The notes beneath the pieces are model-generated. The model saw only the letters and a program-made list of their open reading frames with translations. It had not been told where the DNA came from and made no database searches. A stretch of 64,000 bases of DNA from Humulus lupulus (taxonomy: Eukaryota > Streptophyta > Magnoliopsida > Rosales > Cannabaceae): contig NC_084795.1 in assembly GCF_963169125.1 (NCBI RefSeq), forward strand, positions 257,109,042 through 257,173,041, given 5' to 3'. A program made the translations under genes and the position numbers. Numbering within the stretch: the stretch's first letter is position 1; every line of letters starts with the position of its first letter. Shown one piece after another: positions 1 through 11,570 of the stretch.

Positions 1-1286
1 AATTTTTTCTTCATCAAAATTGAGTTTAGGGTTCTATTTTAACTATTTTATAAAACATAGGGTCCAAAAAGTAATTTGTTAAAACACAGGGTCCAACACA
101 GGTAATGAGACAAAATACAGGGTCCAAAAAGGTATAAACCCTATTTTCAATGATGATACTTTTTGATAAAGGAAACGACGGTTTTTGGTTTCCAAGACTT
201 GTAATAGTCACATCAATTGGAGTAATGATAGTTTCTTTTAATAAAAGAAATGATGGTGGTTCAATTCCCTATGTTTTTGATGTCACATCATCTTGAAAAT
301 AATGATGAACTTTTCTTTGGTGACGTCATGGCTGCTCGCATGCGGGTTTCCAATTCCTTCATCTTCTTCAAGCTTTCAAACTTTCTGAATTTCTCTGTCC
401 TAAAAAGAATCCTCTTAAGCCTGAAGCCTTCAAGATCATCTGGATTTTTGACCCACTTCTCGTCAAGTTCTCCTTCAAGATCATCACCCAATTAAGTTTC
501 TAATCACATGCTCGTAGCCTTTTTTTTTACCTTGATCTTGCAAAATCTGTGATAATTTTGATTTTTTACTGATGTGTTCTTGGTGTTCTTGAGAAAACTG
601 TAAGAATCTTAGGGGTTTTTGTGAAAAAATCATTGTTTTACTTAGGAAAATTAGTGTTTGGGTAGTAGGAAAATGCATTATAGGCTTCAGGTATGCTTAA
701 CTTTATGCTTGATGCTATGAAAATTCATAGAATCGAAGAAAAAAAATCTATTTTTGAGTTCTGGAAAAAATAGTGGGAAAATTCCCTCTGAAAGGTAAGT
801 GAAAAATATTTTTTACTACCTTTTGGATCCACTTTTAGACCAGGTCGAATAAAAATTACGTTTATTCGAGCAACACACTTTTAGGCACACATAACCCACG
901 CCCCCTTTCATTTTTACCGGATGTATGCATGCGATCACTGGGGAAGTGATTATTCTATAGACCCTGATTTACTCCAAACGCAGGTCAATGACTTTGATCA
1001 GAATCAACCAGACATCGATCTCAACTAAGACACTCCTGAAACACCATCCTGAGCAGGGGTTCAAAATCATCAATATCACTTCAATTTTAACCCCGATTAG
1101 GAGTATCTTCACAAGGTTGATGAATTACACCAATGAATAAGAAAATTCCTTCCAAGGGATTAGGTCTACATTGTCCATCCTGATTTTTTTGACACTCTCC
1201 TAGTTGGAATTTTGACCAGTAGGAGAGCAACGAGCAAGGATTCAATGGTTGAACAGGCTGTAACTATTGCTTTTTCTCCTCCATAT
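1..1286. other. Left-edge non-coding stretch, probable leader of antisense gene A
   Basis: No open reading frame here can be defended. The short frames around 250-490 lie in T/C-rich sequence resembling the 5' leaders of the antisense genes in elements C and D, which also precede the coding start. Possible splice donors GTATGC (about 690) and GTAAGT (about 792) would fit a leader intron ending before the ATG at 1287, as in element C. This is inference from position; no TATA box is assigned. Bases 1-250 are AT-rich and hold only a short repeat. Confidence 0.4.
51..138. repeat. Short direct repeat with ACAGGGTCCAAAAAG core, three copies
   Basis: The phrase (A/T)AGGGTCCAA recurs three times at 30-50 bp spacing, with A-rich sequence between. 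It is too short to assign to a transposon family and may be the edge of an older element that continues to the left of the window. Confidence 0.5.
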
Positions 1287-3633
1287 ATGGTAAGAGTAAA
1301 GCAGACCACTCGCAGACGACTTCAACAAACCCACAAGTTGCAAGGCAGGCGACCAATGCCAATACCGACCAGAAACCAAGAAGAAGCGATCAACCCATAA
1401 GAGTCGAGCCAGTAATGGAGGTTACCAATACCATAAGGCTTCGAGCAAAGTTAAAGCCTAGGACAGATAAGAATGTTAGCTGGCACACGGTTCCAACAAG
1501 CACTCTCTTGAGCAGTGCTTTGTAGATCTATCTGGAAAAGTACGACATTCAAGGAATCAACATGGATACCCCTCGAGCCGACCAGTGTGCCAATTTACCT
1601 AGTGGAGCTTACATCTCCTGGTCATGCTTTCATATCATGGCTGGTGCAACCTTGCTACTGCAAAACTATTTTAGAGGGGTGGCCTAGTATTTCTTCATCG
1701 CAAATGGGAGCCTCCAACTACCCATGAAGTCCACTACTTATTCGAGCTTAAGTCTATTCCAGGCCAGACGGGTACTAGATTCGTCTAATTATATCATAGG
1801 GATACAACCAGGGTGTTCCTTACCAACCCCACATTTAGGAGCAAAGCAGGTCAGTACCATAAGGAGTACTTTTTGACGACTGACCTGGTCACAAAGAATC
1901 TATCTTTCCAACAAGGAGGTAATTAGTCTCTCCCCTTTCCTTGTTCTTCATTTTTCTTTCTTAGATTTGTACTTAGTATTTTCTTCAATTTATTTTTTAG
2001 CACATTGAGAGCAGCCTCTTTCTACCCAGGCCATGCTCGATCAAGTAAACATTCTAGCCAGCCTCACCAGTGATGAGAAAAGCTGTCAACTATTGGTTAA
2101 AATTGCAAACCTTAGGATGGTCGGCCTGTTCCAACCCCACCAGACCACCAAGGACACTACCACTGAGAGTGCCACTAGTGGGAAAGCCAACAAGGAAGAC
2201 ATTGGTGAAGATATGGGGAAAAACGAGCAACCCCAGTCAGGCCCCACTTCTACGAGAAGAAGAATAGTGGGAATAAACATAATGAAGCAAGGGGATGCTG
2301 CTCGTGCCAAAGCCCTAGTAGCCCCCAAAGTTAGTGGGAAGGGAAAACAAGTGCTGGTCGAGGATCCCCTAGATCTCTCCTTCTCTTCTACTGATGATGA
2401 AGATGACAACCTTTTAAATAATCACTTAGAATATAGTATTGATTCACCAGTAGGTAAGTGTAGACATAAACTTTTAAACTCACCCTCTTCCTTTTTTGAT
2501 ACGATCAAAAGGGAACTAGAGATAGATAATTTTAATGCTTCCCAGAAGAATCTCTCCTGGTCGAATAGTTCCTCTTTTATATATTGCTTCTCAAAAAATA
2601 GTGTATACTTTGGTACAAAACTCACCTTTTAACTGTTTTGCTTAATATTCTTATGCCTTATTGCACTTTTTCCTTATTTATTTTTCTAACATGTTTGCTA
2701 TTGTTGTTTGCAGCCATGCTAAATTTCAATGCATTTGACCTTTATGCATCAACCTGCCTCGACCAAGTAGCCTTCATCGAAAAAGAAGGCCACTGAGGCC
2801 GGGTTGAGCAAAGAGCAGCCTCCAGCCAAATAGTCCAAGAAAAACATTCCTCTAGCTCCAGCAGATCCTCTGACCAGCAAAACACCTACTCATGCGAGCA
2901 ACTATCTTGCTCGTTCGGTATTCGACCCAAGCACCTCCCTGGCCATACTCCAAAGCCTCAAGATTTTTGCCGAGGAGATCAGCACCTGAGCAACCAAGTT
3001 GTCTCAACATCGTCTAAGTGTCGAGGCATTTGTTACTTTGGAAGAATCATCAGTGGTGCGAACTTTGGTTGGGCCATCTCGGAGGTGCTATCGGTAAGTA
3101 TTTTTCATCATTTGTATGTTCAACCAATAGTTTCTACTCATGTCTATCTTTGGATTTTGCAGGGTGTGATGACTCTAACTCACACTAGTCATCGAGCAAG
3201 GGAAATTTCTAAGGAGAGCTTGAATGACTCTGCTTTTTTGCTCGATCTCATTTTTTTTATCGAGCAGCTCCATCTCTATCTCCTCAACATCTTCTTTGTT
3301 CTTTTTTGCAATGCCACACGAGCAAAAGCATAAGGATCAAGATGAGCGGATAAAGGAACTTGAGGAGGAGATTTCTCAACAGAAGGAGAAGTACTCCTTG
3401 GACATGACCAGGTTCCGGAATGTCGCCTTCAATTTTTTCCTTATGTTTTTGAAGAACAATTAGGAGACAAATTTTGAGTACCCGCTTGCTAAGCTCTGGA
3501 AGAAGGAGATTGCCAAGTGCATTGCTCGTGAGGCTACTGTCCCAGACACCCCTTAGCCGAAGATCGCCTTGAATTTGTCTCAGGCTACTAGGAGCATGGG
3601 GAGGTCGAGGTGGATGCTTTTGATCATCAGTAG
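1287..3633 (+). pseudogene. Antisense gene of element A (Transposase_28-like), decayed
   Basis: The start is the ATG at 1287, giving a basic N terminus (MVRVKQTTRRR) like MGRVKFTAQKKK in element D. After frameshifts and stops the text resumes around 1480-1920 with phrases matching D: 'ANLPSGAYISW', 'AGATLLLQNYF', then 'EYFLTTDLVTKNLSFQQGG'. These define the putative gypsy-type transposon domain. Introns fit GT-AG at about 1919-2000, 2454-2713 and 3093-3163. The middle exon (about 2033-2453) is Ser/Thr/Lys-rich and ends in an acidic DDEDD patch; the last exon carries a coiled coil (about 3340-3460, 'KELEEEISQQKEKYSLD'). The function is unknown. Convergent to the integrase of the same element. 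Multiple frame breaks make this a relic. Confidence 0.65.
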
Positions 3634-4499
3634 TGCTGTCCTATTTACTCTTTTTCTATTTTAATTTTGAAACTCCCGAGCAATAATGTTTGTGGTATAA
3701 AGACAATGGCTGTCTCAGCATCTTTTAATCTTGGATACTTGTAATATTTTTTATGCATACTGATACACTATGTTTGCTCATTTAATTTTAACTAGATATA
3801 ACTTTTCACTGTTATATATGATTTCTAACTTCCTTGCTCGATTTAGCAAACAAAGTTTTTAATTTCATGTTCGACTTAACGAACAAAGCATAATACCTTA
3901 TAAATATTTAAAAAAATCTAAGTACTACTCAGTTGTGCTTTTTACTCTTTTGCTTATGTGTGACTGTGTATACTCTTTATGCCCCAAGTGATCAAGGGGG
4001 TTAAATTCCTTGGTCACTTGCCAAATAACCAGACCTATTCAAACAAATCATGTTGTTCGCAACAATTACATAAAGTAGTACACTTAGAAAGAATCATACA
4101 TGTTAAAAATAACAATAATTTGGCAAAATGTGAATGTATCGAGCACAATCCCTTGTAAATAACTCGTAATAAAATTGACAAAATCGTGTCAATCAAATTA
4201 AAAAATTTGTACGAGCAACCAATGTTTTTGAAAGAAAACACTTGGAAATAAATTTTATTAAATAGCTGGTCATGTAAATTTGGAAAAACGTGCCTTACGA
4301 CTAGAAGATAAATAGTTTGAGAAAATAATTGATCATTAAAAAAATGGGCAAAAGCGTGCCTTTACAACCAATAAAATTAACAAAAACTATACACTGGTCG
4401 TGCAAAATGGGCAAAAATATGCCTTGCAACCAGTGTTTTATTAAAATTGTAAACACAAAATTACTGCTAATACTTGGGAAAATGTTTGCCATTCCAATA
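3634..4499. other. AT-rich spacer between antisense gene and integrase of element A
   Basis: No coding signal. This is the post-pol spacer seen in every Tat element of this window. A block at about 4080-4240, read in reverse, shares 'GGGATTGTGC' and surrounding words with 28870-28920 in element D, so A and D belong to one family. The right part carries ~64-bp repeats, annotated separately. Both convergent genes of the element would end transcription here. Confidence 0.6.
4265..4440. repeat. Tandem repeat of about 64 bp, three degenerate copies
   Basis: The phrase GGCAAAAxCGTGCCTT followed by a variant of ACCAGT recurs at about 4279, 4345 and 4409, so the period is 63-66 bp. It lies at the same place in the element as the 119-bp repeats of C (38525-39115) and the 67-bp repeats of E (right edge), although the sequences are unrelated. 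Confidence 0.6.
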
Positions 4500-7400
4500 T
4501 ATTACGACCAGTTCACTGTTTAATCGAGCAATTATTCACAACTGTGATTGTTCTCGTTGTTTGTTGATTAAGTCAAGAGTTTCAGCTAGCAATTAGTAAT
4601 TTTGATATTGGTCATATGCACTGTAATGCCCTACTTCCTTAGAGTTGTTGCCAAGTGATTTTAAAATTTGTCATTAACTCGCTAATTGAGGTTTTAGACT
4701 AAAAAGTGTGATTAAGTCGAAATAAAAACTCATTTAACGAAAATTAAGTATAAAAGGTTTGGACATCCATTAAAGTTATAAAATTGGTACATTGGGATCC
4801 AAAAAAATTATTTAAAAATGTATTTAAAATTCAAAAGTTAAGGTACAGTCGACCTAAGCGACAAAATCAAACGTCTATAACATGTCCCTCAAAACAATCC
4901 CGGCCATGGCAGCCAGGTAGGCCAAACATGTATGCACCACTCCATGTCCTCCAACTCACAGTTGATCGACCTTTTCCTTGCCCTTACCTACATCACATAA
5001 CACCCATGAGCCGAGGCCCAGCAAAAAAACTTCACAACACAACATATAATAATTTATTTCAACAAATGCATAATTGATCAAACACGTCAAACAATCTACA
5101 GGTTCCTATCAGGATTCACAACAGTGACCTGCATCGATTAGGGTGCATTACCAGGCACCAAGCTCATGGTATTAACCGAGTGGGTGTGTTCAACACCCAT
5201 AGAGGGTCTTTCCCTGGCGGCTTGCATTCACCATGCTTAATGCCGATCTCGACCTTTGTCGCTCCCGACCTTTTCCGTTCCCGACCTTTGTCATTCCTGA
5301 CCTTTGTTGTTCCCGGCCTTCGATGTTCTGTCACAAACACACGTATGACGCAATAGTTACAAAAAAATACACATATCACTAAGCACAATGTAGCTCTATG
5401 AGCACAAACAATTTTCTTACCTGAGTCCCGAGCTGGCCGTATAGTGCGATCCTGAGCACGATCACCTAAACCCGAGCCTTGGCGGTAAAACCTAGTCACA
5501 ACGTAATAATAAATATAAATCACAATATAAATCACTTAAAATCCTTCAGAATAATATACTAGCCTCCGGGACCTCAAATTCTACTAAACCGGGTAGTAGA
5601 ACCCCTCCCAAGCCCTTAAGTTTGGGTTCCTGAACTTAAAAATTTGTTTTAGCCATTTCCATTATTTGGAGCCGTGGCCCAGCCCTTAGGGCCACGGTGC
5701 GCAACAAGTCAGAGAGCTCGGGCTCTCCTTTGGGGGACACGGGTCGTGACTCAGCCCTGCAGGGTCACAACGCCTGGGCATTTCAGCCACCTTCCCAGGC
5801 CTTTTGAGTTCATGTGGGCCGCAGCGCTCAAGAGCAGCGCCGCGGCGCGACCCCGCGAACCCAGAATTCCCCCTACCTTTCTCAAGCCAATTCCTTAATT
5901 TCATACCTCAAACTTACACCAAGGTCTGAATTGAGTTTAAAACTCTAAACAACACATTACAAGCAATATAAACACCTCAGAAAAAAAATCCAAATCCCTA
6001 GCTCTAGTCAAAACCAAACCTAAGTCTCAAACTCAGCTAAACCTCAAAGTTTACCAGGGAAATTCATGGAAAATAATGTTCTAACCCTTACCTCAATGGT
6101 GATCATGACCTTCAGATGTTGTTAACCACTTGCAAACTTCAACTTCCTTCAATTCCAAAGCCCTTTTTCCACCAAAAATTTAGAAGGAAAGATGGTCCAC
6201 CAAGCCTAAGGGAGAGAGAGGAAAGAAACGTGTGGGAGAGAGTGAGTGAGAGAGAGAAAGAGTGCCTTATCCTTTGTGTTCTGATTGTTCTCAAGGCTTC
6301 TATCCTCAACTAAGGTCAGTCAAAAACTAGGAAAAGGCCAAAAAGCCCATACGTCTAAAACTTACCCTTTAATGCCCCCAAGGGCGATACCGTCATTTGC
6401 TGCCATTTTCCTACTAAACCTCAAGTAGCCCTATAAATCATTGATTAATCTCGACATACCCAATTAATCACAAAATAACTACCCATTACCCGCTCAACCT
6501 CGAGTACATACTATGTTCCCAAAATATCCCTAGGCTCACCTCAAGCCAGGTATTAGACCTCGTTGTGCTATTCTGCTAATCCGCTCACTAAGATCGCCTC
6601 AGACAACATATCTCAAATATATCCCCATAACACTGGGGTCTCACTCATAACACATACATAATTACATTTATGCCATCAGCAGGCCAAAATTGTAAACAAG
6701 CCCCAATTTACAGAAATGGACCCACATGCAAATTTAATACACATAAATATGCACATCTAGTCACATTACCACACAAATCATTTATATCACATAATCACAC
6801 GTATAATCCATTAATCGCACATATAATTCCAATTAGGCCCTCTAGGCAAAGTAATCAAGGCATTAAGCCTTAATAATAAATTCAGGACGTTACACGTACT
6901 TCATCGATGCGAGAGGGGGTTAACTCGACTGGTATCATTGCTTCATACCCATATGCCAAGGAAAATGGTGTATGACTAGTTGATGTCCGAGCAATAGTAC
7001 GATATGACCATAATACCTCTAGCAAGATGTCTGACTAGTTGCCCTTTGCTTGCTCGAGTCGTTTCTTCATGGTATCTTTTTAAGTTTTGTTAACAGCTTT
7101 GACTTGTCCATTTTCTTGAGGGTGAGCAACTTTAGAGAAACTCTTCGTGATGCCATGTCTTGCACAGAAGTTTGTAAATAAATCACTATCAAACTGGGTA
7201 CCATTATCTGAAAAAATCTCTTTTGGTAGCCCATACTGACATATTATATTTTTCTCTACAAAGTCAAGGACTTTCTTTGAAGTGATAGTCGCTAGTGGCT
7301 CTGCTTCAATACATTTGGTAAAGTAATCCACCGTATTGAATGAAAATTTGACTCCTTTTCTCATAGGTAACTGCCCGATCATATATATTCCCCATACAAC

Positions 7401-7600
7401 CAAAGGCTGGACTTTGCATTTGTTTAAGCTCATTAGGAGCTGCTCAAGGTATTTTAGAGAACCTCTGACACTTGTCACATTTCTTCACGTATTCCAGTGC
7501 ATCTACATTCACTGGGCCAAAAATATCATTGCCTTAATATATTCTTTGCTAGGCACTGCCCCCTACATGATTGCCACTGAATCCTTCGTGTACTTCCACC
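4500..7600 (-). pseudogene. Integrase of element A, split by a solo LTR
   Basis: Minus-strand text from about 7600 gives the end of the zinc-binding region (DKCQRF) and then the catalytic core at 7080-7478: 'ATITSKKVLDF', 'SDNGTQFDSDLF', 'HPQENGQVKAVNK'. It continues across 6895-7079 ('EAMIPVELTPSRID') and, beyond the solo LTR at 4622-6894, into 4621-4540 ('LLAETLDLINKQREQSQL'). That continuity shows the LTR landed inside this gene. The first catalytic Asp of the D,D,E triad is Tyr here (WGIYMIG against WGIDLVG in element C) and the final Glu is Lys (QVKAVNK against QVEAVNK), so the enzyme is dead apart from its frame breaks. The second RNase H domain that should precede it is missing between about 7640 and 7790. 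Confidence 0.8.
4622..6894 (-). mobile_element. Solo LTR S1, Tekay/Del type, inside integrase of element A
   Basis: The 2273-bp segment starts TGTAATGCCC and ends GACGTTACA and has no internal coding region. Landmarks shared in order and direction with the other long LTRs of this window include 'ACCCATGAGCCGAGGCCCAGCA' near 5005. Flanks are TGCAC on the left and CGTAC on the right, which fits an old 5-bp target duplication with two transitions. Integrase text is continuous across the insertion, which supports these ends. A GC-rich palindromic patch lies at 5670-5860. Orientation is minus by comparison with the LTR of T1, which has a primer site beside it. Confidence 0.85.
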
Positions 7601-7789
7601 ATTAGAAATTCAGCTTCTGTTTTGGTAACAAATCAAAGTAGAGGAACTGAGTATCCTAGTGTTGTGCTTAGCACCTGTACTAGGCGGTGGTCCAGATTTT
7701 GATGGCTGCTCGGCCATTTCTTCATCTGTTTCTGGCATTCCTGTACACTCAGCTACAAAGTCTGCTAGAGCCTAACCTTTAATTGTGTT

Positions 7790-8190
7790 TTAAGGCCGGT
7801 AGGTGATCTCATATTGCCCTGGCTCTATAGACCATTTCAGTAGCTGACTAGAGGTGTCCAGATTTTGCAGGATTTGGTGCAATGGTTTGTCGGTAAGGAC
7901 CTTGATGAGATGAGCTTGGAAGTATGGATGAAATTTTTTGGAAGACAAGAGCATGCAGTAAGTCGATGTTTCAATTAGAGGATACCTGCTTTCTGCCCCA
8001 ATCAGCCTTTTACTAACATAATAGACTGGATGTTGGACTCTATCTTCCTCTCTGACCAGGACTGCGTTGACAACGTGTTCTGTCACTGCCAGGTATATGC
8101 ACAGTTCTTTACCCTCAAGGGGTTTTGAAAGGATCGGGGGTTGTGCCAGCTGTTGTTTTACAGCTTGAAAGGCTTGTTTGCATTGGCTAA
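7790..8190 (-). pseudogene. RT-associated RNase H fragment of element A
   Basis: The minus strand encodes a recognisable Ty3/gypsy RNase H: 'QPPILSKPLEGKELCIYLAV', 'VNAVLVREED', 'PVYYVSKRLIGAESRYPLIE', 'VLTDKPLHQILQ', 'LLKWSIEPGQYEITYRP'. The same phrases occur in elements C (41165-41560) and E (53020-53400). The frame is open to about 8215, but upstream of about 8190 the text (LSYPVRI) belongs to the end of the T1 integrase/chromodomain region, so the open frame is a chance fusion at a deletion breakpoint. RT is absent. Confidence 0.8.
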
Positions 8191-8199
8191 TCCTTACAG

Positions 8200-9523
8200 G
8201 ATAACTTAGCCTCAATCTCTAGATTTCATAACTCAACTCATGAGTTTCTTTTAACCCATGTCCTCTGCATGGAAATGCATAATACAATGTATAACTCTGA
8301 CAATGTCAAAGATAAGGCCGATCCAAAGGCAAACTGACCGATCCTATTCAGGATTCAACTATCAAAATAATCTAGGGCTCAATTTTACCCTTAACCTCTC
8401 ACCCCTTTACATGGTGATACTTTAAGGAAGATACAATCTTCTACTTGGAACTCCATGTTCATACTTTTCAATTCAGTAAAACTTTTCCATTTACTTTGAG
8501 AAGTGAGCATCCAAGCTCTAACCTCTAATAATCTCAATGATCCCCTGAACAACCTCATGATCCAGATATAACACCTCACCCATTTCATTCCAATGAACTG
8601 GTGATAAGCATTCTCAAACATACCTCACCTCATAAGGTACCTTTCCAATAACTGGATAACTCTCTTCCTCTCCCAAAGAGATCTGAATACTGATCAGTTG
8701 TACTATTCATCCTTGCTGACAAAGTAAACTCACTTGGACTACTGGTCCATAATGACTCAATGCCAACTCATACTGGTCTACTAACCTGGGCAATCCCACC
8801 GCTAAACCCATCGCGATGCTTTCTTATTCCCATTATAGAATACTCAAAGGCTGCAATGGCCTTGCTAATTCCTGATACCTTGTCTTGACCTGCCAACAGG
8901 TTACGAACTTTACCACGCATTCCATTATGCCCTTCTCCATCTCAGGCCATCACTATAAAGCTTTCATATCCTGTTACATTCCCATGATGCCTGAATGAAG
9001 AAATTAGAAGAGTAGCATGAGATTCATCCAAAATCTCCCAATTAATCTTAGTGTCCATCGGATCCCAAGTCCGATCCTTATATCACAATACGCTCATACC
9101 TGACACTGTTAAATCCTTAGCTAATCCAGCTAAGACATTCCACTCAATATTTCTTATTTGTGGTTCACTTAGTCATCTTTCCTTTTTATCCTTGTCGAAA
9201 TGATAATCTCAAACATAAAGCTGGCCACCTGGCCCACCAGAAACTCTACTCTAGTTCTAGCAAGATCCTTTAACCAACACGTTGCATAAGAAATCTTTTC
9301 CTATGTATCACTGAAGGGTCATAACCATCTACTAACTGATTCTGATCTGCAAGAAGACTCAGAACTCTTTCCCAAGGCACCTGAAATATCCTTACCACCC
9401 AAGGACACTCCTGCCCCTAAGGTGTTCCTTAACCTTGGCAAATCTCTGCAGAGATAATACCACAATAACCATCGTCCAAGACGATCACAACTTCCATTCA
9501 AATAAACCTTTGAATACTCAGTC
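8200..9523 (-). pseudogene. RNase H-integrase part of T1 pol, heavily decayed
   Basis: Scattered minus-strand phrases over several frames fit a Tekay integrase: 'ECVVKFVTCWQVKTRYQEL' followed by 'ARPLQPLSI' around 8870-8950 is the zinc-binding region and the link to the core. 'NMEFQVEDCIFLKVSPCKGV' at about 8400-8475 is the C-terminal barrel-like region. 'LSYE' then 'LSYPVRI' at about 8190-8260 marks the entry to the chromodomain region. Much of the core between these is unreadable or deleted. I cannot assign 9200-9523 with confidence. The gene is non-functional. Confidence 0.6.
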
Positions 9524-10780
9524 TGTTGACTGTGTTTTTAGCCAACGACGTGAGAACGTCAAAAACGATAAACCTTCAAGAGAATTTAAACGACACAGAC
9601 AGTTTTATCAAGAAAAGTAAATAACACACAAGATTTTTATAGTGGTTTAGCCCCGATCAGTCGATAATAGCCTAATCAACTTAGAGTTGTGATTATAGAT
9701 CTGTACTCAAGATCAGATGGACTGAACCAACTGAGTTTCTTCAGTACATATTGCAAAAATACAAGAATTCTTTCAAATACCAGCACTTTCTCTCTCTAGA
9801 ATACTCAGACCCAAATTTTCCCAAAAAGTCCCCCTTTTTTTTTTATCCCATTAACCCTCCATTTATAGGCTTGGGATCCTAAACTGATATCCCTCTAGAA
9901 TCGGGATATTCTATTATTTATATTATATTTAAATTACACAAAATATTCAAAATACAACAGATTCCTCAATTTGAGTGAGGAATGAGAAATTCCCGCGATG
10001 CCCAGACCGATTCTTGCTGAAGCCGTTTCTGGGAATTTGACATAGTCTGGTCCATTTGTTTGATGAATATCTTCTTCTCGTCAAACACATGCATGCAGGA
10101 CACACACAAGTGCTGGTCGGACATATGCATGCTGGACACATGCATATGGACCATACTCCTTGGACTTCTCCTCGGACCAAGGTCCGGGCCACATGCATTG
10201 GGGCTCCTCGGACTAGGGTCCGAGCCACTCCTTCCTTGGCTTTCCTCGGACTAGGGTCCGAGCCACCTCTTTTGGTCCTCCTCGGACTAAGGTCTGAGCC
10301 ACATCTTAGGGGACTCCTCGGACCAAGGTCCGAGCCACACCTTGGCTCTCCTCGGATCAAGGTCCGAGCACACTTCTTGTGGCCTCTCCTCGGACTAGGG
10401 TCCGAGCCAAGCATTTGTAGCCTCTCCTCGGACTAGGGTCCGAGCCAAGCACTTGTGGCACTCCTCGGACTATGGTCTGAGTTGATCACTTACCACACAT
10501 GCATGGGCTTCTCCTCGGACTAGGGTCCGAGCCAAACACTTGGGCTCCTCAGACTAGGGTCCGAACTAAGCACTTGAGCTCCTCGGACTAGGGTCTGAGC
10601 CAAGCACACCTTAGCCCAAGTATTCTCCTCAGGTGCATTTGGCTTGATTATGACATCTCTCAAGGAGTCCCGACTCTTAACTGATGTATTGGGCTACTAG
10701 TAGGCCAGATTGCCCAACTATTCCATGCCACTTGTCACCTCTAGTGCCACGTCATCGATCTCTAACTTTTGGGGATAACA
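9524..10780 (-). mobile_element. Solo LTR (1257 bp) inserted in pol of T1, with hairpin minisatellite
   Basis: Plus-strand ends are TGTTGACTG and GGGATAACA, so read on the minus strand it starts TGTTATCCCC. Flanks CAGTC (9519-9523) and CAATC (10781-10785) fit a 5-bp target duplication with one transition. A minus-strand TATA box (CTATAAAT) lies at 9861-9868, which sets the orientation. No coding region and no partner LTR is present, so this is a solo LTR. It carries a minisatellite of twelve hairpin units in the part upstream of the TATA box. Confidence 0.8.
10165..10600. repeat. Hairpin minisatellite, about 12 units of 32-50 bp
   Basis: The core CCTCGGACTAGGGTCCGAG is a near-perfect palindrome with a 3-4 nt loop. 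It recurs at about 10170, 10206, 10243, 10279, 10316, 10350, 10388, 10426, 10463, 10513, 10547 and 10579. Most spacings are 34-38 bp, and the linkers (such as CCAAGCACTTGTGG) are themselves related. Open frames through this array are by-products of the repeat. Confidence 0.9.
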
Positions 10781-11570
10781 CAATCCATCTAATACATAAA
10801 CACTTGGCATTAAACAAATTCTCAAATCATAACTCAGCACTCCCAGTGCTCCTATCTAATATAAAACAGTCTTCTGCATACCCTTCTCTTTGATCTCTAG
10901 CTGGTAATAACCAGATCAAAGATCCACCTTGGAGAATTCCATCTTACTCAATAATTGAACCTTAAGTTCTTACAACCCTGCTGAACCATTCAAAACAGTG
11001 CCCTAAATACTGTTTCCATTCCTTGCACCAACCATCTACCATTTTATCTCTTCACATAAAGGAAACTCAGGAAAATCCCCTGGAAACACATCCAGAAACT
11101 CACAGACCAGTCTAGTCTGTCCTGATCTCACTGGCACGATCTAAGTGGTATCCACCACACTAGCTAAGAGTTCTATGCATCACCCTACAATAAAACTCTA
11201 GCTCTCGATATAGATATCATAAGTATACCAAATCTACACACAATGCCAATTACCGCAAGGCTTCCCACTCTCAAGCCCAAGAGTTACTATACTTCCTTGC
11301 CATTTATAATTGCCCCACACTTACTCAACTAATCCATATCATGAATCATACTAAAGTCAGTCATAACCAACTTGATCAAAGTCACTAATGAGTCCTTCCA
11401 CAATAATTCACTTAATTTCTTAAATTACCAATACATTATTACCTTCCCATCACAACGTAACCATGTGATCTGTATATTATCTTTATGCCCTTCTATATGC
11501 AACAAACAAAGGAATAGCATGGCACCAAAGCCAAACAGCATAACTCAAAACTCATAACTAGAAAACTGAC
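10781..11570 (-). pseudogene. Protease-RT part of T1 pol, decayed
   Basis: Minus-strand text, with stops and frame changes, follows Tekay pol order. 'MTDFSMIHDMD' followed after a stop by 'LSKCGAIING' (about 11300-11360) is the link after the protease. 'DVFPGDFPEFPLCEEI' (about 11030-11085) is the start of RT. 'ELKVQLLSKMEFSKVDL' followed after a stop by 'SGYYQLEIKEKG' (about 10870-10970) reaches the first catalytic region. The segment between the last two phrases is shorter than in intact elements, so part of RT is deleted. The protease D-S-G motif is not visible. The gene continues beyond the solo LTR at 9524-10780. Confidence 0.65.

Larger units (their letters stand above)
500..8190 (-). 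mobile_element. Element A: truncated Tat-type Ty3/gypsy element with antisense gene
   Basis: Read on the minus strand the order is RNase H (7790-8190), integrase (7600 down to about 4500, interrupted), repetitive spacer (about 3634-4500), then a convergent plus-strand gene (1287-3633). This is the order seen in the intact element C. gag, protease and RT are missing because the element breaks at about 8190 into element T1. The 3' LTR and polypurine tract are not recognised and probably lie left of the window. A and element D are close relatives: both antisense genes start with M-x-R-V-K, and both spacers share a block containing 'AAGGGATTGTG'. The left boundary is approximate. Confidence 0.7.

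Noticed and set aside
250..491. Opposed frames of 81 and 67 codons that could be a small host gene
   Set aside because: Composition and position fit the leader of antisense gene A; neither frame shows a recognisable motif or a plausible promoter.
5164..5904. Frames of 72-123 codons on both strands
   Set aside because: They lie within solo LTR S1 and cross its GC-rich patch; no partner in the other Tekay LTRs.
9319..9501. Minus-strand 60-codon frame as part of the T1 RT
   Set aside because: No RT or RNase H motif could be matched, so I left the stretch unassigned within T1 pol.
10056..10436. Overlapping open frames on both strands with repeated SEP and GLGSEP-like phrases
   Set aside because: They follow the minisatellite period on either strand; no start context or domain.
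10165..10600. Palindromic repeats at regular spacing resembling a CRISPR array
   Set aside because: The linkers are themselves repeated, the array lies inside a solo LTR with a target duplication, and the context is plant nuclear DNA with no cas genes.
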